Below, in pieces: positions 39,549-48,904 of a stretch of 63,476 nucleotides of DNA. The stretch spans positions 7,550 to 71,025 of the forward strand of contig JAKBVZ010000001.1 in assembly GCA_021841005.1 (NCBI GenBank), in the 5' to 3' direction. The notes below the pieces were generated by a model. The model was not told where the DNA came from and searched no databases. It saw only the letters and a list, made by a program, of their open reading frames with translations. Each line of letters opens with the position of its first letter. Positions within the stretch are counted from its first letter, which is position 1. Source of the DNA: Actinomycetes bacterium. Its GTDB lineage: Bacteria; Actinomycetota; Acidimicrobiia; Acidimicrobiales; JAMCPL01. Made by a program: the position numbers and the translations under genes.

Positions 39549-41033
39549 CTAGCTGGAAACAGCTTGCGGATGAGCCTCCATGGCAACTGACTCGATGCTC
39601 TCTCCTGAGGCATCCTCCAGGTTGCGGCCCATGGGTTCGGGCAGGGCAACCATGGTGAGCAGGAGCCCTATAGCTGACACACCAGCCATGACGCCCATCA
39701 CGCCTGACAGGTGAATGGTCTTGAGCAGCGTGGGAACCAGAAGGGCCCCGAGGAAAGCTCCTGTCTTGCCGCCGGCAGCGGAGATCCCGTCCCCGGCACC
39801 TCGAATGGATGTCGGGAATATCTCTGACGGATAGACAAACGTGGTCTCGTTGGGGCCGAACTCGATGAAGAAGTAGCTGATCCCGAACACCACCAGAAAG
39901 GCCCATGGGTTCTTGACCATTCCAGGTATGACCGCAATTGCCCCGAAGGCGAGCGCCATGACAAGAAAGCCCTGCCATTGGATTCGTTTCCGTCCCATCT
40001 TGTCCATCAGGAATACCGCCACCCAATACCCCGGTACGGCGAATACGGCGAAGATCGCCCCAGCTATCAATATGTTGTCCAGCAGGGTTGCTTTTGGCTG
40101 GAGAGCCTTCAGGATCAAGGGGCTCGATACCGAGTTGCCATAGAAGGCAATGTCCATGAGGAACCAGGTTCCCGCTGTACCAAGGAGCCGGAGCAGGAAC
40201 GGTGAGTCAGTCAGCCTGTAGTGAAGTTTCCGGATGGTGGCACCCGTTGCTCCACCAGCGCCCGAGTCTCCGTTGTTGCTGCCCTGTGCTGCAAGGCTGC
40301 TTGGGGATGACCCGTTGGCCTGTACTGCTGGGGTGGACCCGGTCACCCAGGCCGCCGTCTCGATGGTAGCCGCCACGTCCCCCTTCACCGCCAAGGTGTA
40401 GCGTGGAGTCTCCTTGATCTTGCGACGCAGGTAGATCACCGAAGCAGCCGGGATGGCTCCAAGACCGAGCATGAGCCGCCACGCCAGTGCGTGAGACACG
40501 CCAGCGCCAAGGAGGATCGCGGCAACTGCCGGACCGGCGAGCAGCCCGAATCCCTGCATGGCGAATACGGTGCCGACGAGCCGCCCGCGGTTCTTGCGGT
40601 TGGCATACTCGGAGGTGATAACTGCGGAAGTGGCATAGTCACCGCCAACCCCGATCCCGACAAGGATACGAAAAGCGAACAACACTGCAAAGTTCGGTGA
40701 GAATGCCGAGGCGACAGCACCCAGCACCAGCAGCATGACTTCTATTCCGTAGACGGCCTTGCGCCCGAAGATATCCATCAGCTTGCCGAAGGTCAGAGCC
40801 CCGACCACTGCTGCGATCAGCGAAATCGAGTTCAGCAGGGACAGCTGAGCGGTTGACAGATGCCAGATGGGAGTCAGGATCGCAGTGACCGTTCCTATGA
40901 TGAACAGGTCATAGGCATCGGTGAAAAAACCCATCCCGGCAGTGATCACCGTCAGCCAGTGTTTGCTGTTCAGCGATGCGTCATCGAGAGTCTTGTAAGC
41001 TGAATGGGAACTGCCTCTCTGGCCGGTGGTCAT
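39549..41033 (-). CDS. MFS transporter, phosphate:H+ symporter-like
   Basis: Twelve-helix major facilitator of 494 aa. GKLMDIFGRKAVYGIEV is the loop 2-3 signature and RILVGIGVGGDYATSAVITSEYANRKNRGR resembles the Pho84/PHS group. RRKIKETPRYTLAVKGD starts the central loop, which carries a repeat-like Ser/Gly/Asn insert (NGSSPSSLAAQGSNNGDSG). FIEFGPNETTFVYPSEIFPTSIRGAGDGI is typical of helices 10-11. Substrate assignment to phosphate is by resemblance only; sugar or organic acid carriers share these motifs. Confidence 0.82.
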   Translation of the reverse strand: MTTGQRGSSHSAYKTLDDASLNSKHWLTVITAGMGFFTDAYDLFIIGTVTAILTPIWHLSTAQLSLLNSISLIAAVVGALTFGKLMDIFGRKAVYGIEVMLLVLGAVASAFSPNFAVLFAFRILVGIGVGGDYATSAVITSEYANRKNRGRLVGTVFAMQGFGLLAGPAVAAILLGAGVSHALAWRLMLGLGAIPAASVIYLRRKIKETPRYTLAVKGDVAATIETAAWVTGSTPAVQANGSSPSSLAAQGSNNGDSGAGGATGATIRKLHYRLTDSPFLLRLLGTAGTWFLMDIAFYGNSVSSPLILKALQPKATLLDNILIAGAIFAVFAVPGYWVAVFLMDKMGRKRIQWQGFLVMALAFGAIAVIPGMVKNPWAFLVVFGISYFFIEFGPNETTFVYPSEIFPTSIRGAGDGISAAGGKTGAFLGALLVPTLLKTIHLSGVMGVMAGVSAIGLLLTMVALPEPMGRNLEDASGESIESVAMEAHPQAVSS

Positions 41034-41330
41034 CGGACACTCCTACCAGTAAGGCTTACGCCCTGGACTGAGTTGGAAAGGTGGTGTAAAGATACACCAG
41101 CATCAATAACCGGCCGCCACTCTGCGCACTCCCGTGTTTTGGGTTTCCTGCTGTTTAGCACTCTTGACATCCTCCTTGTGTTGTATGCCCTGGTCGTTAC
41201 TGTTCTTGCCAACCGCTTCGATGCGGTTCAGATGTCATTATCTACACCCTGGTTGAACGGCAGGGTAAGGAAAGGTGAACGGAGGGTTAACTCTGGGTGA
41301 ATAATTGTTCATTGCTGCCGACATCTGGTG

Positions 41331-41378
41331 TTGCACGGCGTCTTGCACGGCGTGTTGCGCGGCGTGTTGCACGGCGTG
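41331..41378. repeat. four 12-bp repeats upstream of tRNA-Ser
   Basis: TTGCACGGCGTG-type units at 41331, 41343, 41355 and 41367, with two single-base differences, end 24 bp before the tRNA. The wider gap 41034-41402 contains no gene that I recognise. Confidence 0.93.
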
Positions 41379-41402
41379 TTGGAAGGACTTAGAATAATTG
41401 CC

Positions 41403-41491
41403 GGAGAGGTGCGAGAGCGGCCGAATCGGACTCACTGCTAATGAGTTGAGTGGGGAAACCTGCTCCGAGGGTTCAAATCCCTCCCTCTCCG
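41403..41491 (+). tRNA. tRNA-Ser(GCU)
   Basis: Complete class-II cloverleaf of 89 nt. Acceptor GGAGAGG pairs with CCTCTCC, the discriminator is G. Anticodon arm ACTCA-CTGCTAA-TGAGT gives anticodon GCT. A long variable arm precedes the T-arm GAGGG-TTCAAAT-CCCTC. CCA is not encoded. Confidence 0.95.
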
Positions 41492-41636
41492 CTCCTGCGG
41501 TATCCGTAATGTGCCGCCCACTGCCTGTCGTGATCGGACACTTCCGGGCTGCACGTTCCACCTATCGTTCCAAGCACGGAGATGCCGATCCGCACTATGA
41601 ATGGTGGCCGGCCCTACGGGCCACTAGATTATCCTC

Positions 41637-43064
41637 ATGGCTGATCGCTACTGGCTGGCATCATTAGGGTGCCCCAAAAATCAAGTCGACTCGGACAAGC
41701 TCGAAGGTGTGCTTGCGTCTGAGGGCTGCACAAAGGCGCACAGGCCACAGGATGCCGATATCATAGTGGTGAATACCTGCGCATTCATCGAAGCTGCGAG
41801 GGAGGAATCAATAGCCGCGATACTGGAACTGGCAGATGCGAAGCGCGAAGATGCCCGTCTGGTGGTCACTGGCTGCATGGCTGAGCGCTACGGCAATATG
41901 CTCACCGGTTCCATGCCCGAGATCGACATGGTGGCCGGCTTCGGAGTCCCGGTCACACTGCGAACCCGCCCGGGAAAGACCCCCAACATGGATCTCCTGG
42001 AACTTCCCCGCCCTCCTACAGCCTCCCCTTGGGCTTACGTGAAAATAGCAGAGGGCTGCGATCGTAAATGCGGCTTCTGCGCGATACCCTCTTTCAGGGG
42101 TCCTCAGCGTTCCCGCACTAAAGAGGCCATCATAGATGAGATCACATCGCTGGGTGCTGGGGTAAGGGAAATTGTCCTGGTGGCGCAGGATCTTGCATCG
42201 TGGGGCATGGACGTATCGGCAAGTAGGCAACTACGGGCACGAGCGATACGCCAGCCGATAATCGACCTCATCGATGACCTGCGTGGACGCGTGGAGAGGC
42301 TTCGCCTGCTGTATATATACCCGTCAGCGATTACGAAGGAATTCATTGAGGCTGTTTGCGCAACCGGCATACCATACTTCGACCTCTCCCTGCAGCACTG
42401 CTCGCCAAGCTTGCTCAGGCGCATGCGCAGGAGCGGCAGCAGGGATCGTTTCCTGCGCCTCGTAGAATCCATAAGATCGATTGAACCCAATGCAATATTA
42501 CGGTCGTCGTTTGTCGTCGGGTATCCGGGAGAGACCGACGAGGACCACGCCATGCTGCTTGACTTCCTGGAAAAAGTATCTCTTGATTGGGTGGGCTTCT
42601 TCCCCTTCTCTCTTGAAGAAGGCACTTATGCGGCTGGGTTGGACAGCCAGGTGCCGGCGGAACTTGCGATGGAAAGGCAACGGGAGTGCTCCGCAGTGCA
42701 GGAAACTATCATGACGGTACGGCGCGCAAGCCATCTGGGACAAACTGTCGAGGTGCTGGTGGACAGCCCTGGCGAATCCAGATCCTACATGGAGGCGCCG
42801 GAAATTGACGGGGTGATCCAGGTGCCCCGTACCCTGAAAGTGGGCACCATCGTGCCAGTGGTGATCACCGGCCTGCAGGGAAGCGACCTTATAGCCAGAC
42901 CGGCAAAGCACCTGGCAACACCGCAAACGGAGGTTGTGAACGTTGCTGAAGGTAACACGGTAGGTGACACGGTAGGCGATGCGCTGAGCAATGGAGTAAA
43001 CAAGGCAGGCGGCAGCATAGGGAACAGCTCCACATATGATGATGCCCGAAGGTCATGGAGCTAG
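41637..43064 (+). CDS. rimO: ribosomal protein S12 methylthiotransferase RimO
   Basis: Radical-SAM enzyme adding a methylthio group to an Asp of S12, 475 aa. N-terminal MTTase cysteines occur in LGCPKNQVDSDKL, VNTCAFIEAAREES and VTGCMAERYG. The radical-SAM cluster is CDRKCGFCAIPSFRGPQRSR. The C-terminal TRAM domain runs roughly from HLGQTVEVLVDSPGES to ITGLQGSDL, followed by a low-complexity tail. The PKNQVDSD form identifies RimO over MiaB. Overlaps the pgsA-like start by 10 bp, so coupled. Confidence 0.94.
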   Translation: MADRYWLASLGCPKNQVDSDKLEGVLASEGCTKAHRPQDADIIVVNTCAFIEAAREESIAAILELADAKREDARLVVTGCMAERYGNMLTGSMPEIDMVAGFGVPVTLRTRPGKTPNMDLLELPRPPTASPWAYVKIAEGCDRKCGFCAIPSFRGPQRSRTKEAIIDEITSLGAGVREIVLVAQDLASWGMDVSASRQLRARAIRQPIIDLIDDLRGRVERLRLLYIYPSAITKEFIEAVCATGIPYFDLSLQHCSPSLLRRMRRSGSRDRFLRLVESIRSIEPNAILRSSFVVGYPGETDEDHAMLLDFLEKVSLDWVGFFPFSLEEGTYAAGLDSQVPAELAMERQRECSAVQETIMTVRRASHLGQTVEVLVDSPGESRSYMEAPEIDGVIQVPRTLKVGTIVPVVITGLQGSDLIARPAKHLATPQTEVVNVAEGNTVGDTVGDALSNGVNKAGGSIGNSSTYDDARRSWS

Positions 43065-43660
43065 CGGGGATGGCAAAGCATCCCGGCATCGGAGCAACCG
43101 GCGGCAGTACGAGGTACGGCCCGACAGCACTGGTCACTCCCGCCAACGCGGTTACATTCGCAAGACTTCTGGCCAGCCCGGTGTTGGTTGGGCTGGTAAT
43201 TGCATATGGTGTCCGCTGGCCCATCTTCGTCCTTGCGGTGGCGGTATTCGCAACCGATGGGCTGGATGGATGGATAGCCCGACGCCATGGGGCAACCAGC
43301 TCCGGAGCATTCCTCGATCCCTTGGCGGATAAGTTTGTAGTGCTGGGCGTCCTCTATACGCTGGTAGGTCGCGGAACGGTCTCCTGGATACCCGTGTCTC
43401 TTATTGCACTGCGTGAGATTGCAATGAGCGCATACCGTTCGCTGGTGGCGCGAAAGGGTGTATCAATTCCGGCAAGGCCGCTTGCCAAGACCAAAACAGC
43501 AACACAGGATCTGGCCGTGGGGCTCTTCCTGCTACCGGCAATTGTCAACCAGCATACCCTGCTCAGCGTGATCCTCTGGGTTGCAACAGCGCTGACCATC
43601 GCCAGCGGTGTGCAGTACCTCTATGATGGGATCGTACTCTCCAGGCATGCCCGACGATGA
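43055..43660 (+). CDS. pgsA: CDP-alcohol phosphatidyltransferase (PgsA-like)
   Basis: Membrane phospholipid synthase of 201 aa, probably CDP-diacylglycerol-glycerol-3-phosphate 3-phosphatidyltransferase. TDGLDGWIARRHGATSSGAFLDPLADK contains the complete D-G-A-R-G-D-D catalytic motif. Several hydrophobic helices surround it. Start may be 43055 or 43070 (MAKHPG). Located rimO-pgsA-cinA as in many actinobacteria, which supports the PgsA assignment over phosphatidylinositol phosphate synthase. Confidence 0.88.
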   Translation: MELAGMAKHPGIGATGGSTRYGPTALVTPANAVTFARLLASPVLVGLVIAYGVRWPIFVLAVAVFATDGLDGWIARRHGATSSGAFLDPLADKFVVLGVLYTLVGRGTVSWIPVSLIALREIAMSAYRSLVARKGVSIPARPLAKTKTATQDLAVGLFLLPAIVNQHTLLSVILWVATALTIASGVQYLYDGIVLSRHARR

Positions 43661-43751
43661 TCATGCCCGACGACAGCGAGGAAGGTAGCGTGATATCGCC
43701 ACGAGAGTAGAGATAGTAACGGTCGGCACCGAGCTCCTGCTCGGGCAGATC

Positions 43752-45362
43752 GTGAATACCAACGCCACCGTCATAGCAGACCGGCTTGCCACTGCAGGTA
43801 TAAGCTGCCATTACTGCCAGGTGGTAGGCGACAACCAAGAGAGGATGGTTCTCTCCATCAGAACGGCGCTTGCTCGCAGCGATGCCGTTATCGTCTGCGG
43901 AGGACTCGGACCCACTCCCGATGACATCACGAGAGAAGCGGTAGCTGAGGTGATGGACACCGCCCTGCATCGCAACAACGACATTGCCCTGTATATTGAA
44001 GGTCTTTTCCGGTCCAAAGGCAAGGCAATGTCCCCGACCAACCTTCGCCAAGCCGATGTGCCTGAGGGTGCCTCAGTAATTCCCCAACGCGACGGAACCG
44101 CACCCGGATTGATATGCCCCATGGGCCAAAAGGTGATATATGCACTGCCAGGCGTCCCGCGAGAGATGGAGGAGATGCTCTCCCGTGCGGTCATACCTGA
44201 CCTCGAAGGACGTATAGCGGAAACCGGTGATACCAGGGTAATGGAAAGCAGAGTCCTGCGCACCTGGGGTCTGGCGGAATCCGACCTGGCTCAACGCCTT
44301 GGACCCCTGGTCGCCTCTCTCGACAGAGACCCGTCGGGCATCAATTTAACTGAAGACGGGAGCGTGGCTACAGTGCCATCGACCGGAAAGCTTGACGAGT
44401 CGTCGGGCGGGCAGTCGTCGGGCGAGGGTCTTTCCAGCGGTCCAGCCCTGATGGGAGCGCATCCACAAGGTGTACAGCCACTGGGTGCAGGGTCGCAAAC
44501 CGGAGAAGGGCAGGCATCAGGAGGACGGCAGCAAGATCCAGGAGAAGAGTCATTGGATGGACAGCCACGCGCAACCATCGCATTTCTCGCAAGCGGCATA
44601 GAAGGCATAAAGGTGCGCATAACCACCACTGCAACGGACCGTAACGACGCTCGACGGCTACTTGCAAGAGTGGAAGGTGAAGTGCGCAGGATTGCTGGGC
44701 CGGCCGTCTTCGGTGCCGATGACGAGACGATGGAGATAGTGGTGGCCTCCCTGCTGGAATCTCGAGGATTGACAATCGCTCTAGCCGAATCCCTTACGGG
44801 CGGCCTCGCCACGTCCCGGCTTGTGGCTGTACCGGGCGCCAGCAGGTGGTTGAAGGGAGGAATTGTATCCTATGCGAGTTCCGCAAAATATGAGCTGCTT
44901 GGTTTGCCGCCCGGTCCCGTTGTCAGCAGAGAGGCTGCAATCTCGATGGCCGAACACGTAGCAAGTCTGTTGCATGCAGATATAGGACTTTCGTTTACCG
45001 GAGTGGCTGGTCCCGATTGGCAGGAAGGCCAGCCACCAGGCAGGGTCTACGTGGGCATTGCGATGCCGATGCCCGAGCAGGCAAACGAGCAAACGCACTC
45101 AGTGGAGCTGTCGGACCTGACGGACATACCGGACCTGACGGAGCACGATTCCGCCACAGGGAATCCTGGCAAATTTCCCGAGAGCAGTCCAGCCGGTCAA
45201 GCATTGCAGATGCATACCGCAAGCCAGATGCATACCGCAAGCAGGATCTCGGAGGCAGTGGAACTGAACCTGCCAGGCGACAGGAATCTAGTGAGGCAGC
45301 TGGCAGTAATTTCCGGTATAGATCTGGTCAGGAGGCGGCTGCTCTGGCCAAGGCCACGGTAG
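43752..45362 (+). CDS. cinA: CinA-like protein / NMN amidohydrolase
   Basis: Two-domain CinA protein: N-terminal MoCF-like COG1058 domain, and C-terminal nicotinamide-mononucleotide amidohydrolase domain. GGLGPTPDDITREAVAEV and NRDGTAPG-like QRDGTAPG mark the first; LAESLTGGLATSRLVAVPGASRWLKGGIVSYASSAK and FTGVAGPDWQEGQPPGRVYVGI mark the second. GTG 43752 is the first standard start, but homology continues upstream in frame to AGA 43704 (RVEIVTVGTELLLGQ), so about 16 conserved residues lack a start codon. Low-complexity inserts occur around codons 214-275 and near the C-terminus. Confidence 0.87.
   Translation: MNTNATVIADRLATAGISCHYCQVVGDNQERMVLSIRTALARSDAVIVCGGLGPTPDDITREAVAEVMDTALHRNNDIALYIEGLFRSKGKAMSPTNLRQADVPEGASVIPQRDGTAPGLICPMGQKVIYALPGVPREMEEMLSRAVIPDLEGRIAETGDTRVMESRVLRTWGLAESDLAQRLGPLVASLDRDPSGINLTEDGSVATVPSTGKLDESSGGQSSGEGLSSGPALMGAHPQGVQPLGAGSQTGEGQASGGRQQDPGEESLDGQPRATIAFLASGIEGIKVRITTTATDRNDARRLLARVEGEVRRIAGPAVFGADDETMEIVVASLLESRGLTIALAESLTGGLATSRLVAVPGASRWLKGGIVSYASSAKYELLGLPPGPVVSREAAISMAEHVASLLHADIGLSFTGVAGPDWQEGQPPGRVYVGIAMPMPEQANEQTHSVELSDLTDIPDLTEHDSATGNPGKFPESSPAGQALQMHTASQMHTASRISEAVELNLPGDRNLVRQLAVISGIDLVRRRLLWPRPR
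45207..45242 (+). repeat. 18-bp tandem repeat in cinA
   Basis: Two identical units encode QMHTAS twice in a C-terminal low-complexity insert of CinA. Confidence 0.93.
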
Positions 45363-45370
45363 CACGCCTT

Positions 45371-45883
45371 CTATTGGAGTTCCTGTCCGAGCATGCCTTT
45401 ATAGAGATTGTAGGTAAAGTCATCGAAAGCCACCAAGATGCTGCGTTCTACGCTGGTGGCTCCACTTACTTGCCTCAGCGTGGACACCGCCACAGCGGCG
45501 GCCTGATCAGGCGGGTAACCGTACACCCCGGTGGAAATTGCAGGAAAGGCAACAGAACGGGCACCGACTTCATCTGCAACCTGTATCGAACGACGGTAGC
45601 ATGACGCCAGCGTAGCTGCTTCTGATCTGTTCCCACCTCTCCACACTGGACCCACCGTATGGATGATCCACCTGGCAGGCAGGTTGAACCCAGGCGTCGC
45701 AACCGCATCGCCTGTATCGCAATGACCGATGGCAGCACATGCCTCATGGAGTTCGCGGGCTCCTGCGGCCGAATGGATCGCCCCGTCCACGCCACCTCCG
45801 CCTGCCAGTGCCTGGTTGGCCGCATTGACAATTGCGTCCACCTCCAAACGCGTGATATCGCCCTTCAACGTTTCTATGCGCAT
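45371..45883 (-). CDS. macro-domain ADP-ribose hydrolase (MacroD/YmdB type)
   Basis: Macro-domain protein of 170 aa that removes O-acetyl-ADP-ribose or ADP-ribose from substrates. [24 protein letters not shown] is the MacroD signature, with conserved Asn-Ala-Ala-Asn and [22 protein letters not shown] and [13 protein letters not shown] (phosphate-binding loop) complete it. Convergent with cinA, with 8 bp between the genes. Confidence 0.93.
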   Translation of the reverse strand: MRIETLKGDITRLEVDAIVNAANQALAGGGGVDGAIHSAAGARELHEACAAIGHCDTGDAVATPGFNLPARWIIHTVGPVWRGGNRSEAATLASCYRRSIQVADEVGARSVAFPAISTGVYGYPPDQAAAVAVSTLRQVSGATSVERSILVAFDDFTYNLYKGMLGQELQ

Positions 45884-45900
45884 AGACCGTATTGTAGTGC

Positions 45901-46842
45901 TTACGAAGGCGGCTTGATCCCGTGGACAATGGCTGCTTCACTGTGCACTGTCACGCCGGTCACCCCGGTAAAGCCTGCTTCTTCTAGCCACCTCACCCAG
46001 TGCTGCATAGGCGCGGGACGCTCCTGTACCTTCAACATGAACTTGACGACGTTCTTGGCTATTCTCCACCAGCCCGCGGGACCTTTCTTCGCAAAAGCAA
46101 ACACCTTGGAAGTGATTATCTCCCGATCACGGTGAGTGCCTCCACGACCGAACATCATATCCCCTATGACAATACGCCCTCCAGGTTTGATCCAGCCATA
46201 TGCACGTTTCACCGCCAGCACTTTGTCAGGATCCCTTAGGTGATGTAATGCGTAGTTGGTGACGACGATATCGACGCTGGCCGGATTCACTTCTAGACTT
46301 TCTATCGCACCTGCGTGGATGGTGATATTGTCGAGCTTCGCCAGGCCCGCCTTCCTGGACAATTCGTTAAGCATCTCCTCGCTTATATCAACTGCTATGA
46401 CTTTCTCAGCCTTTTTAGCAATCGGCAGCGCCAAGGCCCCGGTACCGCATCCCAAATCGACCACAACGTCATGTATTGAAGGGGCGGCCAATTCGATGAC
46501 ACCGTTGATCACGTCCTGCAGGCCAGGCAGGGCGCCGTGGTCCCAGGACGCAGCTCGCCTTGACCATGCCTTGCGCTGGCCGGCAACTGCCGCTCTGGTC
46601 AGCATTCCCACCGGTCGACCGGCATCCCCGGTTCCGGCATGTCCTCTCCGTGTCCTTCGCCCGTCATCTTTCCCGAACCCTTCAGACTCCTCCTCCCTGG
46701 AACCTCCAGGCGAGCTTCCATGAGAAGTTCCATATGGCCGGTTACCGGGGTTATCGCTGGTTATATTCACCGTTACAGCTTGCCACAAAAAGTCGGGACA
46801 TGGTGCACCAGCTCTGTAGCATGCGTATATACTATGTATCAT
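45901..46842 (-). CDS. class-I SAM-dependent methyltransferase
   Basis: Methyltransferase with a typical Rossmann fold: [32 protein letters not shown] (motif I and acidic loop), then [13 protein letters not shown], and [12 protein letters not shown]. Substrate unknown. The first 79 codons are polar and low in complexity, and the frame begins 12 bp from the divergent DUF6671 start, so translation may really begin at ATG 46605 ([17 protein letters not shown]). UbiE/menaquinone-type or small-molecule methylation are both possible. Confidence 0.82.
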   Translation of the reverse strand: MIHSIYACYRAGAPCPDFLWQAVTVNITSDNPGNRPYGTSHGSSPGGSREEESEGFGKDDGRRTRRGHAGTGDAGRPVGMLTRAAVAGQRKAWSRRAASWDHGALPGLQDVINGVIELAAPSIHDVVVDLGCGTGALALPIAKKAEKVIAVDISEEMLNELSRKAGLAKLDNITIHAGAIESLEVNPASVDIVVTNYALHHLRDPDKVLAVKRAYGWIKPGGRIVIGDMMFGRGGTHRDREIITSKVFAFAKKGPAGWWRIAKNVVKFMLKVQERPAPMQHWVRWLEEAGFTGVTGVTVHSEAAIVHGIKPPS

Positions 46843-46854
46843 ATTTCGTGAATC

Positions 46855-47748
46855 ATGCCACCTAGAATGGATAAGTTCGATCCTACCGGGTCAGGTCGAC
46901 CTGGGATGACTCGTCCTCATCCCTACCAGGGACGCCAAGCCGCACTGGCCACCAAACACGGAAAACTCGCCCAAATCGCTCCGGCCCTGCGCTCAGCACC
47001 CGGTCTCGACATAGTTGTAGCTGATATTGATACCGACCAGTTCGGTACTTTTACCGGCGAGGTTCCGAGACCCGGTGACACCCTGGAGACAGCGATCATC
47101 AAGGCTCGAGCCGGTGCCGAGGCATTGGGACTTCCTCTCGGGATAGCCAGCGAAGGCTCCTTCGGGCCTCACCCTGAGCTTGTACTTGTACCAGGCAATC
47201 TGGAAATCGTAGTACTGGTCGATACGGAGTTGGGCTATCACGTCGCCGAGCAGGTACTGACCACGGACACCAACTTCGCCCATATACGGCTTACACCGGA
47301 TCAGCCGCCGGACGACTTCGCATACAACGCCGGGTTTCCCACCCACGGCCTAGTTGTCCAACCTTCGAGTGGCCCTGGCCCGGTATTCAAGGGAATAGTC
47401 GACAGCACCGATCTGGCTGCAGGAATTGCCACCAGTGCGGCTGCTTCCGCTGACGGCAAAGCGCTCGTACAGACCGACATGCGCGCCTGCTACAACCCTA
47501 CTCGCCAGATCCAGATCACCGCAGCAGCGGAACGTCTTGCGGAACGTCTTACCACCTTATGCCCTGCATGTGCAACACCTGGCTGGGGCATGGTCGGTAG
47601 TGCCAGTGGGCTGCCGTGTGAGATCTGCCAGACACCTACCGCACTTACTCGCAGCACCATCTACGGCTGCCCGGCCTGCACGTATCGTGAATCGCACATT
47701 GTTGAAGAGCTTGCCCCGGCCGGGCGTTGCCCGATCTGCAACCCGTGA
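46855..47748 (+). CDS. DUF6671 family protein with C-terminal zinc ribbons
   Basis: Protein of unknown function, 297 aa. HPYQGRQAALATKHGKLAQIAPAL and ADIDTDQFGTFTGEVPRPGDTLETAIIKARAGAEALGLPLGIASEGSFGPHP are characteristic. The C-terminus has CxxC pairs (CPAC, CEICQ, CPACT, CPICN) that could bind two zinc ions. Divergent from the methyltransferase. No biochemical role is known to me. Confidence 0.75.
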   Translation: MPPRMDKFDPTGSGRPGMTRPHPYQGRQAALATKHGKLAQIAPALRSAPGLDIVVADIDTDQFGTFTGEVPRPGDTLETAIIKARAGAEALGLPLGIASEGSFGPHPELVLVPGNLEIVVLVDTELGYHVAEQVLTTDTNFAHIRLTPDQPPDDFAYNAGFPTHGLVVQPSSGPGPVFKGIVDSTDLAAGIATSAAASADGKALVQTDMRACYNPTRQIQITAAAERLAERLTTLCPACATPGWGMVGSASGLPCEICQTPTALTRSTIYGCPACTYRESHIVEELAPAGRCPICNP

Positions 47749-48038
47749 CATAGGTATGCCGCCGGACAAGCATACGCAATCCGGTCAGCCTACTGTGCGA
47801 TCCGTAATGCGACCCATGGTGTGATTCATGACGCGACCCATCATGCGACCCGTAGCGCATGGGCCGTCTCCGCACATTGGCGCCACCCTTTTCGCCGATA
47901 GGGGCTGCCGACTACATACGATTGATGTTTCATGTAATATAACACGTATGTATGATTATGACATCGAGATTCATATGAAGCGGCCTACGGCACAAGCCGC
48001 TGGTAATTCACCTTTATGCAGCAGATGGGTAGCGTGAC
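47749..48038. other. gap before the enoyl reductase gene
   Basis: About 290 bp with an imperfect ATGCGACCCAT-type repeat (four degenerate copies around 47807-47862) and an AT-rich segment at about 47930-47960 likely to hold the promoter of the next gene. No coding sequence seen. Confidence 0.35.
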
Positions 48039-48824
48039 ATGCTTACCGGGAAACGCCTTCTGATAACCGGCGTGGCAACGCCGGACAGCATCGCCAGTGC
48101 AGTCGTTGCTCGTGCCCGTGACGGCGGAGCCGAGGTGGTGGCTACGGCATTCCCTCGCGATATGAGTGCAGCACGTGATGTGTTGGACGGCATCGACCCC
48201 GATATACCGGTTGTGCCGGTAGATGCCACTTCCAGCGCGGACCTTGCATCTCTCGCTCACATCATCAAAGACCGATGGGGAACTCTCGATGGCATATTGC
48301 ATGCCATAGCTTACGCTCCTCGCTCTGTGCTGATGTCAGTAATGGAAGCTGATCCTGATGGAATCGCTATTGCCATGCAGTCAAGCGTGTGGACCTTTTC
48401 CGCACTGGCCCGGCTCCTTGCTGGGATGGCGCCTCCAGATGGAGCCAGCCTGGTAGGGCTCGACTTCGACAGCGAGCGAGCATGGCCGGTATACAATTGG
48501 ATGGGCCCCTGCAAGGCAGCATTACGCTCACTCAGCCAGTACCTCGCTCGTGACCTTGGTCCGCAACGGATCCGCTCCAACCTGGTGGCAGCCGGTCCGC
48601 TCCGTACCCGCGCGGCCTCGGGAATACCGGACTTCGACCTGCTGCTCGAAGCGTGGAGGCGGCAGGCTCCCCTGGCCTGGGATTCATCTGATGCCGGCCC
48701 GGTGGCTGACACGGTATGCTTTCTGCTTTCAGACCTCTCGCGAGCCATTACCGGCGAGGTGATCCATGCCGATGGGGGTTTTCATGCCATCGCCACTTCG
48801 TTGCGGGATGCCGGACAATCGTAA
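48039..48824 (+). CDS. enoyl-ACP reductase (FabI/InhA-like SDR)
   Basis: NADH-dependent short-chain reductase of fatty-acid elongation, 261 aa. LTGKRLLITGVATPDSIASAV resembles InhA. LVGLDFDSERAWPVYNWMGPCKAALRSLSQYLARDL has the Tyr...Lys catalytic arrangement of this family, and RIRSNLVAAGPLRTRAASGI plus GEVIHADGGFHA finish the fold. InhA-like identity is by pattern; other long-chain SDRs cannot be excluded. The DabB gene begins 80 bp later, with its own AT-rich promoter-like stretch, so they are not clearly one operon. Confidence 0.85.
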   Translation: MLTGKRLLITGVATPDSIASAVVARARDGGAEVVATAFPRDMSAARDVLDGIDPDIPVVPVDATSSADLASLAHIIKDRWGTLDGILHAIAYAPRSVLMSVMEADPDGIAIAMQSSVWTFSALARLLAGMAPPDGASLVGLDFDSERAWPVYNWMGPCKAALRSLSQYLARDLGPQRIRSNLVAAGPLRTRAASGIPDFDLLLEAWRRQAPLAWDSSDAGPVADTVCFLLSDLSRAITGEVIHADGGFHAIATSLRDAGQS

Positions 48825-48904
48825 TCACGTCTTGGCGCTTGACAGTTGCTAATATACGAAGTATATTACATGAATATGATAACGTATAGTGAAGAAGCTT
48901 GCAC

